A stretch of 64,000 bases of DNA from Zychaea mexicana (taxonomy: Eukaryota > Mucoromycota > Mucoromycetes > Mucorales > Lichtheimiaceae): contig NW_026516695.1 in NCBI RefSeq assembly GCF_025766255.1, positions 310,001 through 374,000 on the forward strand, in the 5' to 3' direction. The notes under the pieces are model-generated. The model saw only the letters and a program-made list of their open reading frames with translations, made no database searches and was not told the DNA's origin. Made by a program: the position numbers and the translations under genes. Positions 1 through 14,109 of this stretch are shown piece by piece; the stretch's first letter is position 1, and the number at the start of each line of letters is the position of its first letter.

Positions 1-3000
1 TTATAAGGGCGGTGGTAGAGAGAGCAAGAGAAAGAAAAGGGGGTTGGTTCAGATGGTTCAGATGTTGGTTTGGAGATAGACGAGGGTTGTAATGGTGGTG
101 GAGATGAAGATGAAGATGATGGTGGATACGATGGATAAAGTGATGTAGGTTAGATTGGTAAATAAAAACGATGGTAAGCGGGGTTAGGGATTGGAATAGT
201 ATGATCGGGACGCGAACCCAAGTGGAAAGAAAGAAAGGGAGAAGTGTAGGAATGAGGGGAGCGAGAAGGCAGCACGAGCTGGAGTTCTGCGCAAAACGAA
301 AGAAAGAAAAGTGGAAGAAGAGAACGGTAAAAGAAAGAAGAACAAGCGAGGAGGGGAGGGATAAAAAAGAATAAAAATTGGCTCGCAAAACGTGTAGCCT
401 TATTTAGTCTTTTTTTTTTCTCAGAGAGAGAAGGGAGGGCAAGTGGTGTGGGTCGTAGTCGCTGCTGATGCAGCAAGTGATAGTATATGAGGGTGTCTTG
501 ACCGGAAAAAAATCAGAATCGCAGTCGCATCCCCGCGACGGCTTTACTCTGCTCCCCCTTATACTTCAACTGGGATCTCTTCTTCCACCCTACCCCACCC
601 CCCAAATAGTTGCTCCAGATAAAGTATAGCTTGTGTGGTACATACTCTTTTTTTTCTTTTCCAGCAGCAGCACAAAGCCGCTTTGACGATTTTATACCGC
701 GACACCATGTAACGCAGACCGGTCAAGGACAGTTACCAGCACACAGTACATAGGCACCGAGGCACAAAGGTGAAGAGATTGCCAAGTCAAGTTGCTGGTG
801 TTTATACCGTAAACAATGGCTAGATACGGGGTTGCCACCCAACCGTCGCGTAGCAAACAATAACAAGAAGAGAAGCCTCCCTTCCCTTTGCTATAATCTG
901 GCCCCCAGGGGTCGTATATTGTAGGTTTTTCTCCAAGTCTGCTGTCAATTGTTCACCATCCATCATCATACCTGCAAATTCCTTGGATAGCCAGTCCCAG
1001 CCTCAGCCCCCCCCCAAGTCAGCCTAGAGCTGGTTGTGTATGTATAATACGAGAAAGGAGCATGCGTTCCGACTGAACAAGGTCCTTCTTCTCACGTTAA
1101 TGCTTCCCACTACTTGCTCTGTTGGGAAACACGACACGTTGTCTCTTTTCAAACTCCTTGATCCAGTTACTATAAACAGTATGAAGATCATTTCTATCTC
1201 CCCTCTTTTTTTTTATCCCAGCCTGAAACCGCCTGCTATCCGCCCGCTCCACCAAAACATTCGATACAGCCCACACTTTCAACCACACGATCCTTTGCCA
1301 ACATTCGTCTTTCATGTCTTGTTCAGTAAACAAAAGTGGTATGACACACACACGCACACGCGAACTCAAAGAGAGAGATATTATCGGAATGTTTGCGATA
1401 AACAACCCACGCTATTCAAAAAACCAACTCTAACCTTGTCTATTGTCAACCCATTTTTCTGGGTAACATTTTCCTTTGCTTGTCCTGTGTGCAACATCCA
1501 CAAAAATCAAGAAACCAGACGCAGCACATGACTTGGACCCACACACAAGAAAACACGGACTTTTGACCCATTGCGCGCGTGAATTTCCCTCGATCTTTCA
1601 TCTTTGTCAGTCAAGGGAAGCTTTTGTTACGTTGGCGTAAAAACGCTCATCTAAAGCACACTACATATCAAGCAAAACGGAGAAAATTGGGCCAAAAAAT
1701 AAAACAAGGAGGAACAGGCAAGGGTTATATCACACCTTTGAAGAGAGTTTTGAGATCATCAGCAGAAACGATGACTTGCTAAGATATCTGCGGCGTGTGT
1801 ATCCTCGAGCTTCCTAGGTCGAAAAAAAACAGTGTCTGTTCTTCTTCGCCATTGCTTTTTCTTGTGGAATGGAAGGTGCGCGGTGCAACCATTTAGTGTA
1901 AACCAGATCGGCCGTTTTTTTTTCGCTTTTTCCTCGTTCAAAAAGAAGCACGTGCACTTTTTACCCGCACAGCGACGCACACGCACAGTCAAAAAAAAAT
2001 CTTTCAAAGAGAAGGCTGCTACTGCTTCTTCTTTTTTCCCTACAGCAGCTCCGCCTTTTTTTTTGGCACTAAAAAATTTCCATAGAATCGTCTATCGTGG
2101 AAGGTCAACATATATTTTTGAGATAGAGATATAAACCGGATCGGACCGGTCTGTGCTTCAAACTGATGAAACCAGGGTATGAAGGGAAACGCGGGAGAGG
2201 TAGAGGAGGAAAGGGTTGGATGTTTCTGCTCCCTGGGGGAGGGGGTGGAATGATGGGATGGAGAAAGCTTGAGATAATTACTAGGCTTACTTAGTATGAG
2301 GGGAACCATATCGAACAAAAAAACCATTACAGATTTGCTCTGTCTTTTTCTGAGCTTGCGTTATTCCCTTATTTTGATCAGATAATTACTTTAAACGGTC
2401 AATGCAGCTCGTGTCTTGTGTTTTGCTTGATGACGACGTTACGTTACTACTAGATCACGCGGGTAGCCGCATTTGCATTTCGGTTTCTGAATCATGTTAG
2501 AGTTGGTGGTCGATGCTGTCTTACATGTGTATTAGAGTGCCGGAATTCCTTTTCACTGTTGTTTGAGGGAACGCATTGAAGGAGACATAATACATTAATG
2601 TTTTGGGAGAAACACAGGTTGGTGCGGGATGGAGAATAAAAATAGAATTTTTTTAAGAGCTTATGTATACAAAAAGTGATCGACATCGGGCACAAATATT
2701 CTCTGCATATGATACATAAACGAAGAGGGTGAGGGGTTATCTTTCTCTTTTCTTTTAATCTGGATGAAATGTGGAGCCTACAGGTTGAATAGTTATATAG
2801 TTAAGAAAGTTCTTGGGGAATGCGACGGATGTGAAAGTACATGCATATGCACAACAACGCATCATCAAATTGCCTCCAGTCGGGGTGCCTACATAAATAT
2901 AACTACAGCTTCTAAGCATATGCACATATTGTTAATCGTTCAGCCGCGAGAACTTTTATTCTCAAATATTTAAAGTTCTCTTGGAGCGCGCCCTGTCTTT

Positions 3001-3954
3001 CTCACGTAATACAGCTTTGTCCTCGGGAAAAATTCGAGCCGTGTAAGAAAAAAGGTAGGCGAGTCTTCATCCCCGCTTTTCTTTCTCTCCCACTAAAATT
3101 CCTTCGTCTTCCTTTTCTACGAATGCTGGGTTTGTAAGTGGCCCGTGCTCCCGCCAACATTGCGCGCGCAGAACACTCCCTGATTCGCCTTGGCACATAA
3201 AGAGGTTGGCTTGCGTACTTTTCCACAAGGAAGAGCTAATCATATTGTAGGTCGTTCGTCGCTAAATCAATCATTGCTATGATGTTTTGTTGCTATGCTA
3301 AATTTGTTGCCATGCCATTTTGTCACCATGTTATTTTATTTTAACATGATACTGTCGGTTGCTATGGTATATTTGTTACCATGTCACTTTGTTGCTATGG
3401 CTCATCTTTTTCTAAAAGTTTGCTACCCGATTGGCTAGTATCTCTTTAAAAAATATAACTTTATCATCTTAAGGTTTTACTTTTATGTTTTGTTGTACCA
3501 TACATTATAATTTGCAACTGTGCAGTGATCCCTTCCGGCTTAATGTTTCAAGAAAATGAGCAGACCAAATATAATACTCAATCCGGCATGGAAAAATGTA
3601 TAACACTTACCACTAAATGTTGCTGCTTTGTGATTTTCATATGTATATTATATATATGATTTTTGTATAACTGTACAAGTTAGCCCGGAGCGATGGAGGG
3701 AGAAGGGGAGAAAGGAGGGGGAGCAGTGCGGCGATTTCATGAAATTTAGTATTACAATATATTTATCTTAAATTACAAAACATATACAAGGCCAATTTAA
3801 GGGTTGAAAAGGAAAGAGTGAAGAAAAAATATAGGCTTTCTTGGGTTTGTCCGTTTCTTTTATAAAGGAAGAAAAATGGTGATATTAATATGGAATGGGA
3901 ATGGCAAGTTGTGCGTGTGTGTGTGCATGTGTATGTGCGATGATGGTAATATCT
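1..3954. other. Long stretch without a recognisable gene
   Basis: This is the downstream flank of the minus-strand PH-domain gene. It is dominated by strand-biased purine and pyrimidine runs (for example 210-440, 1200-1330, 1900-2070). Short open frames here read as low-complexity Ser/Phe/Lys/Arg strings and match no family I know. On the minus strand positions 1-120 read as Pro/Ser/Thr-rich and could be the edge of a gene lying to the left, but no start or splice site fixes it. A degenerate short repeat at about 3265-3410 is listed separately. Confidence 0.5.
3265..3410. repeat. Degenerate short tandem repeat, unit about 17 bp
   Basis: The motif TTTGTTGCTATG and variants (TTTGTTGCCATG, TTTGTTACCATG, TTTGTCACCATG, GGTTGCTATGG) recurs about seven times at roughly 17-bp spacing, with a diverged stretch near 3335-3350. 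Flanking DNA has no such periodicity. It lies about 550 bp past the stop of the minus-strand PH gene. No function can be assigned. Confidence 0.6.
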
Positions 3955-5145
3955 TTAGAATTCAAACTTTTGAAAGTGCATGGCTGTAGTAGAAGAAGAA
4001 GAAATAGGAGGTGGTGGCGGCGCGGATCGCGGTGGCGGCTGTTGTGGTGGTATAGAAGAAGGATGGAGCGGAGCAGATGATGATGTCTGGTGCGGGTGAT
4101 GATGAGACGGCGGCACACTCATGCGACTATTGACTGAAGCATTGTCCCACTCGTACTGATCTGCATAATACAGATCCTGATGATCTGGCATAGAACACCG
4201 ATCCGTCATCGATCCATCATAATATGAGCTCGTCCGTAGCGGCGATGAGGACGAGGATACGATACTTTCCGATGAGGACGAGCTTCCTGCTAGCGTACCA
4301 TTCGTCGTCATTGTCATGGCGGTTGATATCCTCGGTGCTGTTGTTGATATAGGTGATATAGGTGGCACTGAAAATGAAGAGGCTGATGGTGACAGAGCCG
4401 CTGCTGCTGCTGTTCCTTCTCCATGGATTGTTGTTGCTGCTGCTGCAGTAGTGGTGATGACTACGACGTTATTGACCAAAGCATCATGTTCTGACTGAAT
4501 TCTAGCAAGGTCCCGACTCGTCACGACTCGTTTGCGCAGTTTGTCATCGCGTAACCAAGCAACCGTTTTCTTTAACCGATCCAGCCACATTTTCATATGC
4601 TCGGCAGTTTCGCACTGCAAATACCAGCTCTTTTTCTCTCCGGCCAATTTCGTCACTTCAATGCAATACATGACCCCTGTTATATAATCCGTGACAAACA
4701 CACTCGTGTCCTTGGTCAACTCGAAAAATTCGCGATAATGTGATGTCGGTGTTTCTGTCTTGAACGTATAAAGCATCCGGTCTGCTAGAATGACATAACG
4801 CTGCTTTTTCGTCTTTGTGAACGAGTACGACGGTGGAATGTGCTTGGTCATCCAGCCACGCATCGTACAGTTTTCCCACACGGCGGAGATGTTGACACCG
4901 CCATAGGACGGTCGGAATAATGCGAGATCATGGATTTCAGCGTTGCTATCTTGTGCAATATAGGGTATTTCGGATGCTGGGGCTGATGACGAACTGAGGT
5001 CGAGTGAGCTTTGTTTGTTGGTTGGAATTACGTGTGTCAGGGAAGCTACCAGCGATCGTTTGTTATGGCCGCCAAATGAGTTGGATCGCCGTGGTAACCG
5101 TTCTTCGCTACTGCTGCTGCTGCTGCTTTTACGGTTGGTGTGCAT
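3955..5145 (-). CDS. PH-domain protein with Ser-rich N-terminus and Pro/Ser-rich C-terminus
   Basis: Single exon of 396 residues. The ATG at 5145 is chosen because the in-frame extension to 5316 reads as a translated pyrimidine-rich leader (runs of Phe, Leu, Ser), though an upstream start cannot be excluded. Residues 1-60 are Ser/Arg-rich. Residues about 95-198 form a pleckstrin homology domain: it opens with MRGWMTK, has a KKQRYVIL strand, and ends in a Trp-containing helix (MKMWLDRLKKTV). PH domains usually bind phosphoinositides or proteins at membranes. The rest (about 220-396) is low-complexity Ser/Thr/Ala/Pro, including a PPQQPPPRSAPPPPP stretch that could bind SH3 or WW domains. I do not recognise a named orthologue. 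The PH call is firm; a role in membrane-linked signalling is inference. Confidence 0.85.
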   Translation of the reverse strand: MHTNRKSSSSSSSEERLPRRSNSFGGHNKRSLVASLTHVIPTNKQSSLDLSSSSAPASEIPYIAQDSNAEIHDLALFRPSYGGVNISAVWENCTMRGWMTKHIPPSYSFTKTKKQRYVILADRMLYTFKTETPTSHYREFFELTKDTSVFVTDYITGVMYCIEVTKLAGEKKSWYLQCETAEHMKMWLDRLKKTVAWLRDDKLRKRVVTSRDLARIQSEHDALVNNVVVITTTAAAATTIHGEGTAAAAALSPSASSFSVPPISPISTTAPRISTAMTMTTNGTLAGSSSSSESIVSSSSSPLRTSSYYDGSMTDRCSMPDHQDLYYADQYEWDNASVNSRMSVPPSHHHPHQTSSSAPLHPSSIPPQQPPPRSAPPPPPISSSSTTAMHFQKFEF

Positions 5146-8100
5146 TTTTCTGTTCGTTGGTGTTGCGGGTTGTGCCTGTCGCGGCTGTTTTTTTTTAAAA
5201 TTAAAAAACGCGAAAGTGTCAAAGGAGGGGAGAAAAAAGAGATAAGGAATAAAACGCAGAGATAGAAGAAACTTGGAAGAAGAAAGGGGGACCGGCGTAA
5301 ATAAACTCTCAAACAATTTATATCAACGATCCCAAAACCAAGAAGAAAGGATAATGTGTACCAGCGCGGAATGGAAGAAGAAGGGGCAAGTGTGAGTGAG
5401 TGTGCTGTGCTCACGCGCCGGGTACTACAGTCAAGTGCCTCGATTTCCCACATTGTGTTACTCTTTGATCTTTATCAATCTTAAGCGCCCTTCTCACTCT
5501 ATATTGCCCACCTACATATCATGCTATTTTATTACCGCAAACAAATAAACAAAGGGTTCGGCATTCCGATCGCACAGCATCAACGCATCTTCATTAATCT
5601 TATGCCCGATACTATAACCTGCTTTGTTATCCGCAAACAACATACCATCATCATGCAAGGAAGCTTTTTGAAAAACAAGACGAAAAAGACTATTTCTCTT
5701 CTTTTTTCCCGTGGCAAATGATTACGTTTTTTTTTGTGTGAAGGGAAGGGAGAGGAACACAACAACAGCTTAATGATGTCGGGAGATTTTGCCTTCTTAG
5801 AAAGATTACCTTTTCATTAATCAGGACATATCTGCCTTGTACGCGAAAAACACCAAGAAAAAAAAAGTTCCTAAATTTGTGGAGGAGGTACTACTTTAGT
5901 CTCTCCACTGCTAATTTACCACACAGACTGCCCCACAAGGTAAACTTCCCGCTTTAAACTTTTTCATTCCGTCCACTCATATTCTTCTCGTTTCTTCTTG
6001 GCTCGCCTCTTTCGGGTTGTCTTACTTTTCTGGTATATTTTTGCTCGCGCGCATTATGTAATGTTACTCGTGAATGTTTATTGCTACTGCCGTTGTTGTT
6101 TGTACAATGCAAAACTGATCTTGTTACGCCAACGTGCAGCAAACTATAATTCAATGGAATTTGTATATCGCGCAATGTAAACATTCACCTTTGCATCTGT
6201 ATACAGAATATAAGACCATCGTTGCCCTCTTCTATTTATTATTCTTAAAAGTAGCAAATAGCAAGTTTGTGTAATGTGCTATTTGAGCTATTCCGTTTAC
6301 GTGTCTAGCTGGTATCCCCCGGCTTCACCGTCGTAGATGACTGTGATGATGGGTACTACCACTACTAATACTGGTCTCACTGTGCACTTTTTTTTTCTAT
6401 ACAAAGAAACCCGCAGATATCAATGATCCCGTCGAAATCAGAAAAAAACGCCCACGATATGCTTAAAACTCTGCGGGATCCGTGTCCCGGATTATTTTCC
6501 CTTGAATCAATTTCCCCACGTTTCACACGCACTTAATGCCACTCTCACACAGTGGGATGCTTACACAATATTATGCTACGGTACATACTATACAAGCGAG
6601 CAAGAAGGTCTCACCGAGTGATATGACCTTATTAGTTTGATCTACGCATATCTTCATAAATTCAAAGAAAAATCTCGATGGTGGATCGCCTTTTCTCTTT
6701 TTGGTATGATGTGTGTTCTCTTGCTGGGCAGGGCGGGCGGGGGACCCGGCAGTAACTTTTTTTTACCGCCCCTGCCGCTGTCATCAGAAAAACGTGGCTC
6801 AGTTAATAGCTTTTTTGTGTGGGAAATCGATTATGTCCCTCTCATTTATGGTTTAAGAAAGAAAAAAAGAAGTAGTAGTAATGAGGATGATAATAATAAT
6901 AATAGTAGTAGTAGTAGTAGCAGCAGTTCAAATAGAGGGGAAGTATACATACATTCTTATTTACATTACGGGAACAGCGATAACCCCTCTTTTTTCCACT
7001 GAGTCCCAACAACACAAGCACTGTATTTTTGTTGTCATAGCCACATCGTACCACCGCAGGTACCAGAAACAAAGGTCAATACGCTATGAACGAACATTGT
7101 TACCCTTATGCAACGAGGCACACAGATGGAATATCGATAACACTGAGTGTTTGTGCATGTTGTTACAGAATTTTGTTACCCAATTTCGGGATTTTTTTAT
7201 GATGACGCGATAATCGACTGATCAAGAGGAAGATAAAGAGGGTGAGAGATGATGACCATGATCAAAAAATGTTGGCTATCATTAAAAACCTTTTATATCG
7301 AGGCATAGATCGCTTCTAACCTTTAAAGTAACAAAATATTATATATATGGGAACATGATACCCTGCATCATAATACTACTTTTTCTAATATGTAATAGTG
7401 TAAGTTTAGTGAGTTGCTCAGCCATCGTCGTCATTCAAGTAGAAAAAAAGATCACGTAAACGTTTTACGACGACGACGAGTTACTACTACGGGGACAACA
7501 TCATTATGTAACCTTTTTCTTGCACTCACACACATGAAATACAAAAACGTGAACATGTGCGTATTATTACGTGGCCACTTACTGAAGCTCATTGGAATCT
7601 CTCATTAGTTTATTGTAGCTTTTTTATATAAAAAACGAAGTGTAAATCGAGCAAGGAAGGCGCAGAGGCAAAAGAGAGAAGGGGTGTATCCGACGATAGA
7701 GAGAGATTGTAGTAGTAAGGGTAGTGGCAGGTACGGCATCAGTGCTGCAGATTTACAAGTTTTTTAGAGTTATCAGATGCGATTACAGGCATAAAAAGAG
7801 AGAGTGCTTCTTCATCTCTTATGATCGCCATCATCAGTAAACACAAGACCTAAAAAATCTTATATTTTTTGTATCGGATGTGCTAATATATTACGCCTCA
7901 AAACATTGCATTGATTATATTATATTGCTATAGTATATCATAGTATTCATTTATTCGACATTCTCGCTCTTTGGCCATGGTCGAGTCAATGGTACCACAC
8001 AGAACGCATGAAGGACGTGCCGATGGATCGGTAATGATCGCCACTACTACTTTTTCTGACGACTTGCTCTAGCAAAATAATTAACCTCGAACTGAATGCC

Positions 8101-8858
8101 AGAAAGATAGATAATACATTCTGCACAGTCTGGTTCCGTCAAGGACAGTATTCGGCCTATGTTTGCTGGTACATGTTTGGCGATCCATTTTTAATTGAGA
8201 GAATATGGGTTGCTTCCATATGCTGAGTTACCATGGCCCCCTTGATACTTTTTTCTAGCTTGCTCGTCTGTCATGACAAAAAGGACGCTTATGATGCCTC
8301 TGTTGATGCCTTATCTCGATATTGTAGCGAACATGGAGAGCTTTGTTGCCATATAGGAGGGGACATGGTAGCTTGCAGATCGTGGTTGTGATGCTGCTCG
8401 ATGTCAGGAGAGGTAGTCACTGTGATGCTATCGGAACTGTTGATAGTGACTGAGATGGATGCACAGCTGACGCAAAAAAAAAAAACTGATGTACTATTAC
8501 CTCTAAGTTCGAGAGAACGAGAATACGTAGCATCGTAATCTAATACTTGCAGCAAGTGAGAGTCATAGGCAACCGGTCCACGGTGGAGGAGCATAATACC
8601 GCATTGAATATGTGTGATTGAAATATTTACCACCAAAAGCAAGGATATATAAATTCAGTCTTGCTACTGTACAGCAAAGCTGGATTATGAGGCCCAAAAA
8701 GAACTGCTTGTAGTCGGTTGGATCTCGTTCATGACTCTTTTTGGAAAAATGTTAGCCAGTCGTGTTCTCTACGGCCTGTGGTTTTTTCGCTTCTAATGCA
8801 GTTGATGTGACTACTCTAAGTAGACTGTTATCAATGCTCTTGGACGAGCGGTCCGGCC
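5146..8858. other. Intergenic region, no supported gene
   Basis: The first few hundred bases upstream of the PH gene are pyrimidine-rich on its coding strand and probably contain its leader and promoter. The rest has homopolymer runs and small trinucleotide tracts (for example 6869-6926, AGT/AAT repeats). Minus-strand open stretches at 8500-8642, 8289-8470 and 8047-8190 look mildly coding and might be decayed 3' parts of the HET-like fragment just upstream, but their frames cannot be joined convincingly. Confidence 0.5.
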
Positions 8859-9081
8859 TTACTTGAAGACACTCTCGATAATCCCAGTATTATATGATAT
8901 CGCGTCGTATGTCTCAAGGACTTCAGAACTAGGAATTACTTGCATATCGAATAAACGAATCGATCTGTTAGGTCTGAATAAGGCTTCTGGTGGCTCGTGA
9001 TTATCTTCTTCCCATGCTGTGAGCTCTGGCCGAGCAGGTTTATGCCGGACGTATCCTCGTGGATATACTATCTTCCATTGG
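8859..9081 (-). pseudogene. HET-domain-like gene fragment (probable remnant)
   Basis: The frame is open from an acceptor-like TAG at 9082-9084 to a TAA at 8859-8861, with a possible donor GTAAGG at 8862. The roughly 73 residues contain IVYPRGYVRHKP, then TAWEEDNHEPPEALFRPNRSI, then VIPSSEVLETYDAISYN. This layout (Trp/Tyr-rich start, PPE-LFRP, a short strand, then a YxAISY core) matches the N-terminal part of mucoralean proteins carrying a heterokaryon-incompatibility (HET) domain, where the core normally continues SYSW or SYCWG. Here the tryptophan is missing and no clear continuation follows, so a truncated copy is likelier than a working gene. HET domains act in non-self recognition and cell death in ascomycetes; their role in Mucoromycota is unknown. 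Confidence 0.42.
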
Positions 9082-10416
9082 CTATGTATGTAATATACAT
9101 TGCTGCTTCAGAAAAGTGGTCCATAATCATAGGACTTTACTTTCTATGAAAGGTTTTTTTTGGATGTGTTTACACACTATGCCAGAAAAAAGGGAGGTCA
9201 GGAACTCACTTAGTAGTATCTTTATAGACTCAAAGATGAAATAAGTCCAGGGTGTAAAATAAAAGAACGGAAAGAAGAAAGAAGGGAGAATATTCGAGGT
9301 GCTTCGTGAAAACAACACAGAGTTTGTGTTCAAGGAAGAGACTATTATCAGTAGTAATGTGCTATTGCAGTAAAAGAAAGCTACTAGATCTTTCAACATG
9401 CTTTTGTTGCCAGCAATATAAGTTTTCAATATATGTATTAGCAGTAAATAAACAGTGCATATAGAAATATGAGCTCAGATCGTTCCACAAGTCTGTTCTG
9501 TTACTACTTGAAAACCACGTTCCGCTGTGAGATGACAGAAAATCCTCTTGCAGACAAAGAAAGCTGTTGCTTTCTGCGCACCACCGGCTACTACTATGAC
9601 ATTTACATACGTTCTTAGGGCAAGAAAGGGAGAGGTAACAAAAAGAAGCACCCTATCGAAAGAAAGAAAAAACCTTTGTCTGTTACTTAACTGTGAGAGA
9701 TTATTTGCAGGAGCACTCTGTGAGCTCACTATCCAATTATATTGCATGCTGAGCCGTGTTATTATTACAGCAACCAGTAAGGCAAGGCGGGCATTTCCTC
9801 TCTCTCTTTCTCTCAATCATTCTTTTCCGTCTGCCCTTTCTCAAGTAGAGCCTCACCTCCCCTCCTATTTTCGAACGTAAGAACCGAAATCCAAACCTTT
9901 ATCTGGGCCATCATCTTTTTCTTTCATCTATTCAAGTAGTGGACGAAGTACAGAAAGATAACTCATCGAATCGTTCTTCTTCATCTGAAACTGTATATAG
10001 CTTATTTCTGGGAGTTACATACTTCTCTTTGTGTATCTTGTACCTTCTTTCCTTTTTACATTTTTTAAGTACAACAAAAACACTTCATCATTCGTGAGAT
10101 TTCAAGAAAGCGGATCCTCGACCCTAACTTTTACAAACACAACACACACATCGTCACCACCACGTTTATAAAAAGAAGCAGAAAGTAAAGTATCTTGTTA
10201 TCTTGACTTGGGGGTTTCTTAAGTTACCCGGTGTATGTGTGTGCGTGCGTGTATCTCGAATCCATGATACTGGAAAATAAAGAGTCCTCTTTTTTTAAGT
10301 TTAATTGAAGGGGTAACAGTGAACAGGTGACAGGGGAGAAGTATCCTTCTTGCGCAAGGGGTTTCATATGCTCGTTACGCGATTATTGACAGATTTATTA
10401 TTGTTTAATTATAGTC
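9082..10416. other. Upstream region of the PP1 gene
   Basis: No supported gene. From about 9790 the plus strand becomes pyrimidine-rich and then A-rich, as expected for promoter and leader of the PP1 gene that starts at 10417. A candidate leader intron cannot be fixed. The acceptor-like tract ending in TATAG at 10410-10414, just before the ATG, suggests that the leader may be spliced there. Confidence 0.4.
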
Positions 10417-12045
<1,629 letters not shown>

Positions 12046-12548
12046 AGACATAGCACCCTTTTTCACTACCACACCTCGCTTACCAAAAAGAAAACAAGAA
12101 CGACATCTACATTATACAACCTACCTATCAAAGTTCTTTCTATACACGAGAGGAACGCACGTCTCACACCTATTACACCTATACGCTACCGTTACTATGT
12201 CACCTCCTCTTCGCTCTTTGTACACCACAAAAAAAAACGATACAATATCTTCGAGTCATAATACCTACTCTATTATCTCTCTATTAACCCAACTCTTTTC
12301 TCACTCTCTCTCTTTTCGATTTGCGCTATCATCTCTATTTGATTTCTCTCTCTCTCCCTCTCTCTCCGCCTCTTTCTGTGCCCTCTCTTTGAACCCTCCA
12401 TCATCTACTATTTCATTACATCTTTCTGTTGTTTGGCACGTAATTGTTCCTCTTTACTTTGCTTTCAATGGGGAAAAGCTCTATAAGAGCAGATGCGGGG
12501 AGAACGGGTAGTAAAGATAGTTGATAATACACAGAGGAGAGGGATATC
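12046..12548. other. Convergent 3' flanks of PP1 and IPK1
   Basis: Pyrimidine-rich on the plus strand (CT-rich run 12290-12380). It holds the 3' UTRs of both converging genes. No further gene is seen. Confidence 0.6.
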
Positions 12549-14109
12549 CTATTCATGACAGACTTTAGTGGTATGATGTCGAGTTGCATGTTCCACAATG
12601 CGTTGGTCAAGGTCATACCAGTACGGAATCTTGGACATGTTTTTTAAATCCGTATCAACGACTTTAACGGTGTAATGGTAAGCCTCGCCATTGTCAAGCT
12701 GGATCTTACAACCTTGAAAGTTGTCGTCGCACCTTTAGCGGAATGTTATATGTGTGAGAATCTTTTGGATCTACCCCCCATTTTTTACTTTGGGCACTTT
12801 GGGCAAAATCGGATAATTGTGTGTGTGATGCACGCACAAGAAATAGAAAGCTAACCTGTCCACAGTGTCTCTGATGATGGATATAAATATTGAACAATCC
12901 TTGAGCACGGCAGATAACACATGCTCATAGAGATACTGGCATTCTAAAGCAGGGTCTATTGCATCTTATATAGATTCACGAAGAATACAGCATTGAGAGA
13001 TTTTCCTTTTAACTTGTGCTCCCAAGTCACTCCTTAAAAACCAAATTTACCTGACAAAATCATCGACATGTCTCGTCTCTTGAAACATTGCACAACTTTA
13101 CGCCACACATCTATATCATACATTGGCAACAGGGAGGACGATTTGGTGGCATAAATGGAATGAATGCCTTCAATAGTCAGCTGATCAAGATCCCGTTGTA
13201 AGGTTTTCAGTCGAGGCAATAGCGGTTCTTGACACAGAATGGCAATAATCATTTCAATGACTTGGTTCTCCTCCAAGTTCTGAACTTCTTGTTGTTTTAT
13301 CTGCATCTTATCATGCAGCGCAGATTCGCGTTCTAATGCTTTCAGAGCCCGGTTCATGCGTGCTGGTTCCATCGAATACAAATCGAGTGGACAATACTCG
13401 AGATCACTCCGACTGTGCTTGTACCAGCTGTGCATGCAAAATCGACACGTTGTGGCCTTGACATGCTTGTATTTTTCACTCATCCACGGCTTTGTTAATG
13501 ACGACCATGTGGGCTTGTATCCCCATTTAGGCTATTATTGCGATTTATTTTGTTAACACTCTTTTCTTTTGATTACTTTGAGTCACCCGTGTGAGAGCAT
13601 GGTTGTTACCTTGATTTCGACAGTAAGGGCGGATTGAAAAGTGAGATCGGGAGCAAGACATGCCCATGATTGATTCAGGTCAATGGTCCGTGCACGTCGA
13701 TGGTCAGGGCGATCATGGGTGATCTTGGTTTCAATGGATTTCAGGAACGTCAACGTGACAGGAACACAGGTCTATTTGAAATAGTTTGTTGGTGTCGGTG
13801 TATCCCAGGATGTAACTATCGCTTTCACTTTACCAAGGGAACAATATAGTCATGGCCTAGCAAAGCACCTATTACATCATGGACAAATGCTGGTTGGAAA
13901 CGAGCATCGACGGCCTTATCCTTTTGAAGGCGTAGTACATGTCCTACCTATTTATTTATTTTTCGCAATGTTAAGGAGAGACGAGACAAACAATTGTTTA
14001 ACGACAAAGAAAAGACAATGGGTTTTACGTATGACTGGTCCTGGCCCGTGTACCGCAGTACGATATTCTGGTTGCCTTCAGCAGCATAAACCCAGTGGTT
14101 GGGATCCAT
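12549..14109 (-). CDS. ipk1: Inositol-pentakisphosphate 2-kinase (Ipk1)
   Basis: Six exons on the minus strand: 14109-14029, 13947-13834, 13771-13610, 13531-13051, 12955-12856, 12732-12549; 373 residues, no frameshift. The enzyme phosphorylates the 2-position of InsP5 to give InsP6 (phytate), a cofactor for mRNA export and a precursor of pyrophosphates. Family signatures appear in order: the opening MDPNHWVYAAEGNQNIVL (ATP-binding start, as MxxxxWxYxxEGxxNxV), VLRLQK after the first intron, VEIKPKWG with the catalytic-lobe lysines, the cysteine/histidine cluster CRFCMHSW...YCPLDLYS, and the late KDCSIFIS and VVDTDLKNMSKIPYWYDLD motifs (equivalent to D-LDxKP in other Ipk1). The order of motifs and the splice phases agree, so the model is well supported. 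It converges on PP1 and is divergent from vts1. Confidence 0.94.

Noticed and set aside
150..2327. Several 60-165 codon frames in the left flank
   Set aside because: They translate purine or pyrimidine runs into Phe/Ser/Lys/Arg-rich strings without family resemblance.
5146..5316. N-terminal extension of the PH-domain protein (57 residues, hydrophobic)
   Set aside because: It reads like a signal peptide only because a CT-rich leader is translated. The internal ATG at 5145 is the more likely start.
10344..10353. GTATCCTTCT upstream of PP1 as a second U12-type donor
   Set aside because: It resembles the minor-spliceosome GT-AG donor, but no branch motif of the right type precedes the next acceptor and it lies in untranslated leader, so nothing tests it.
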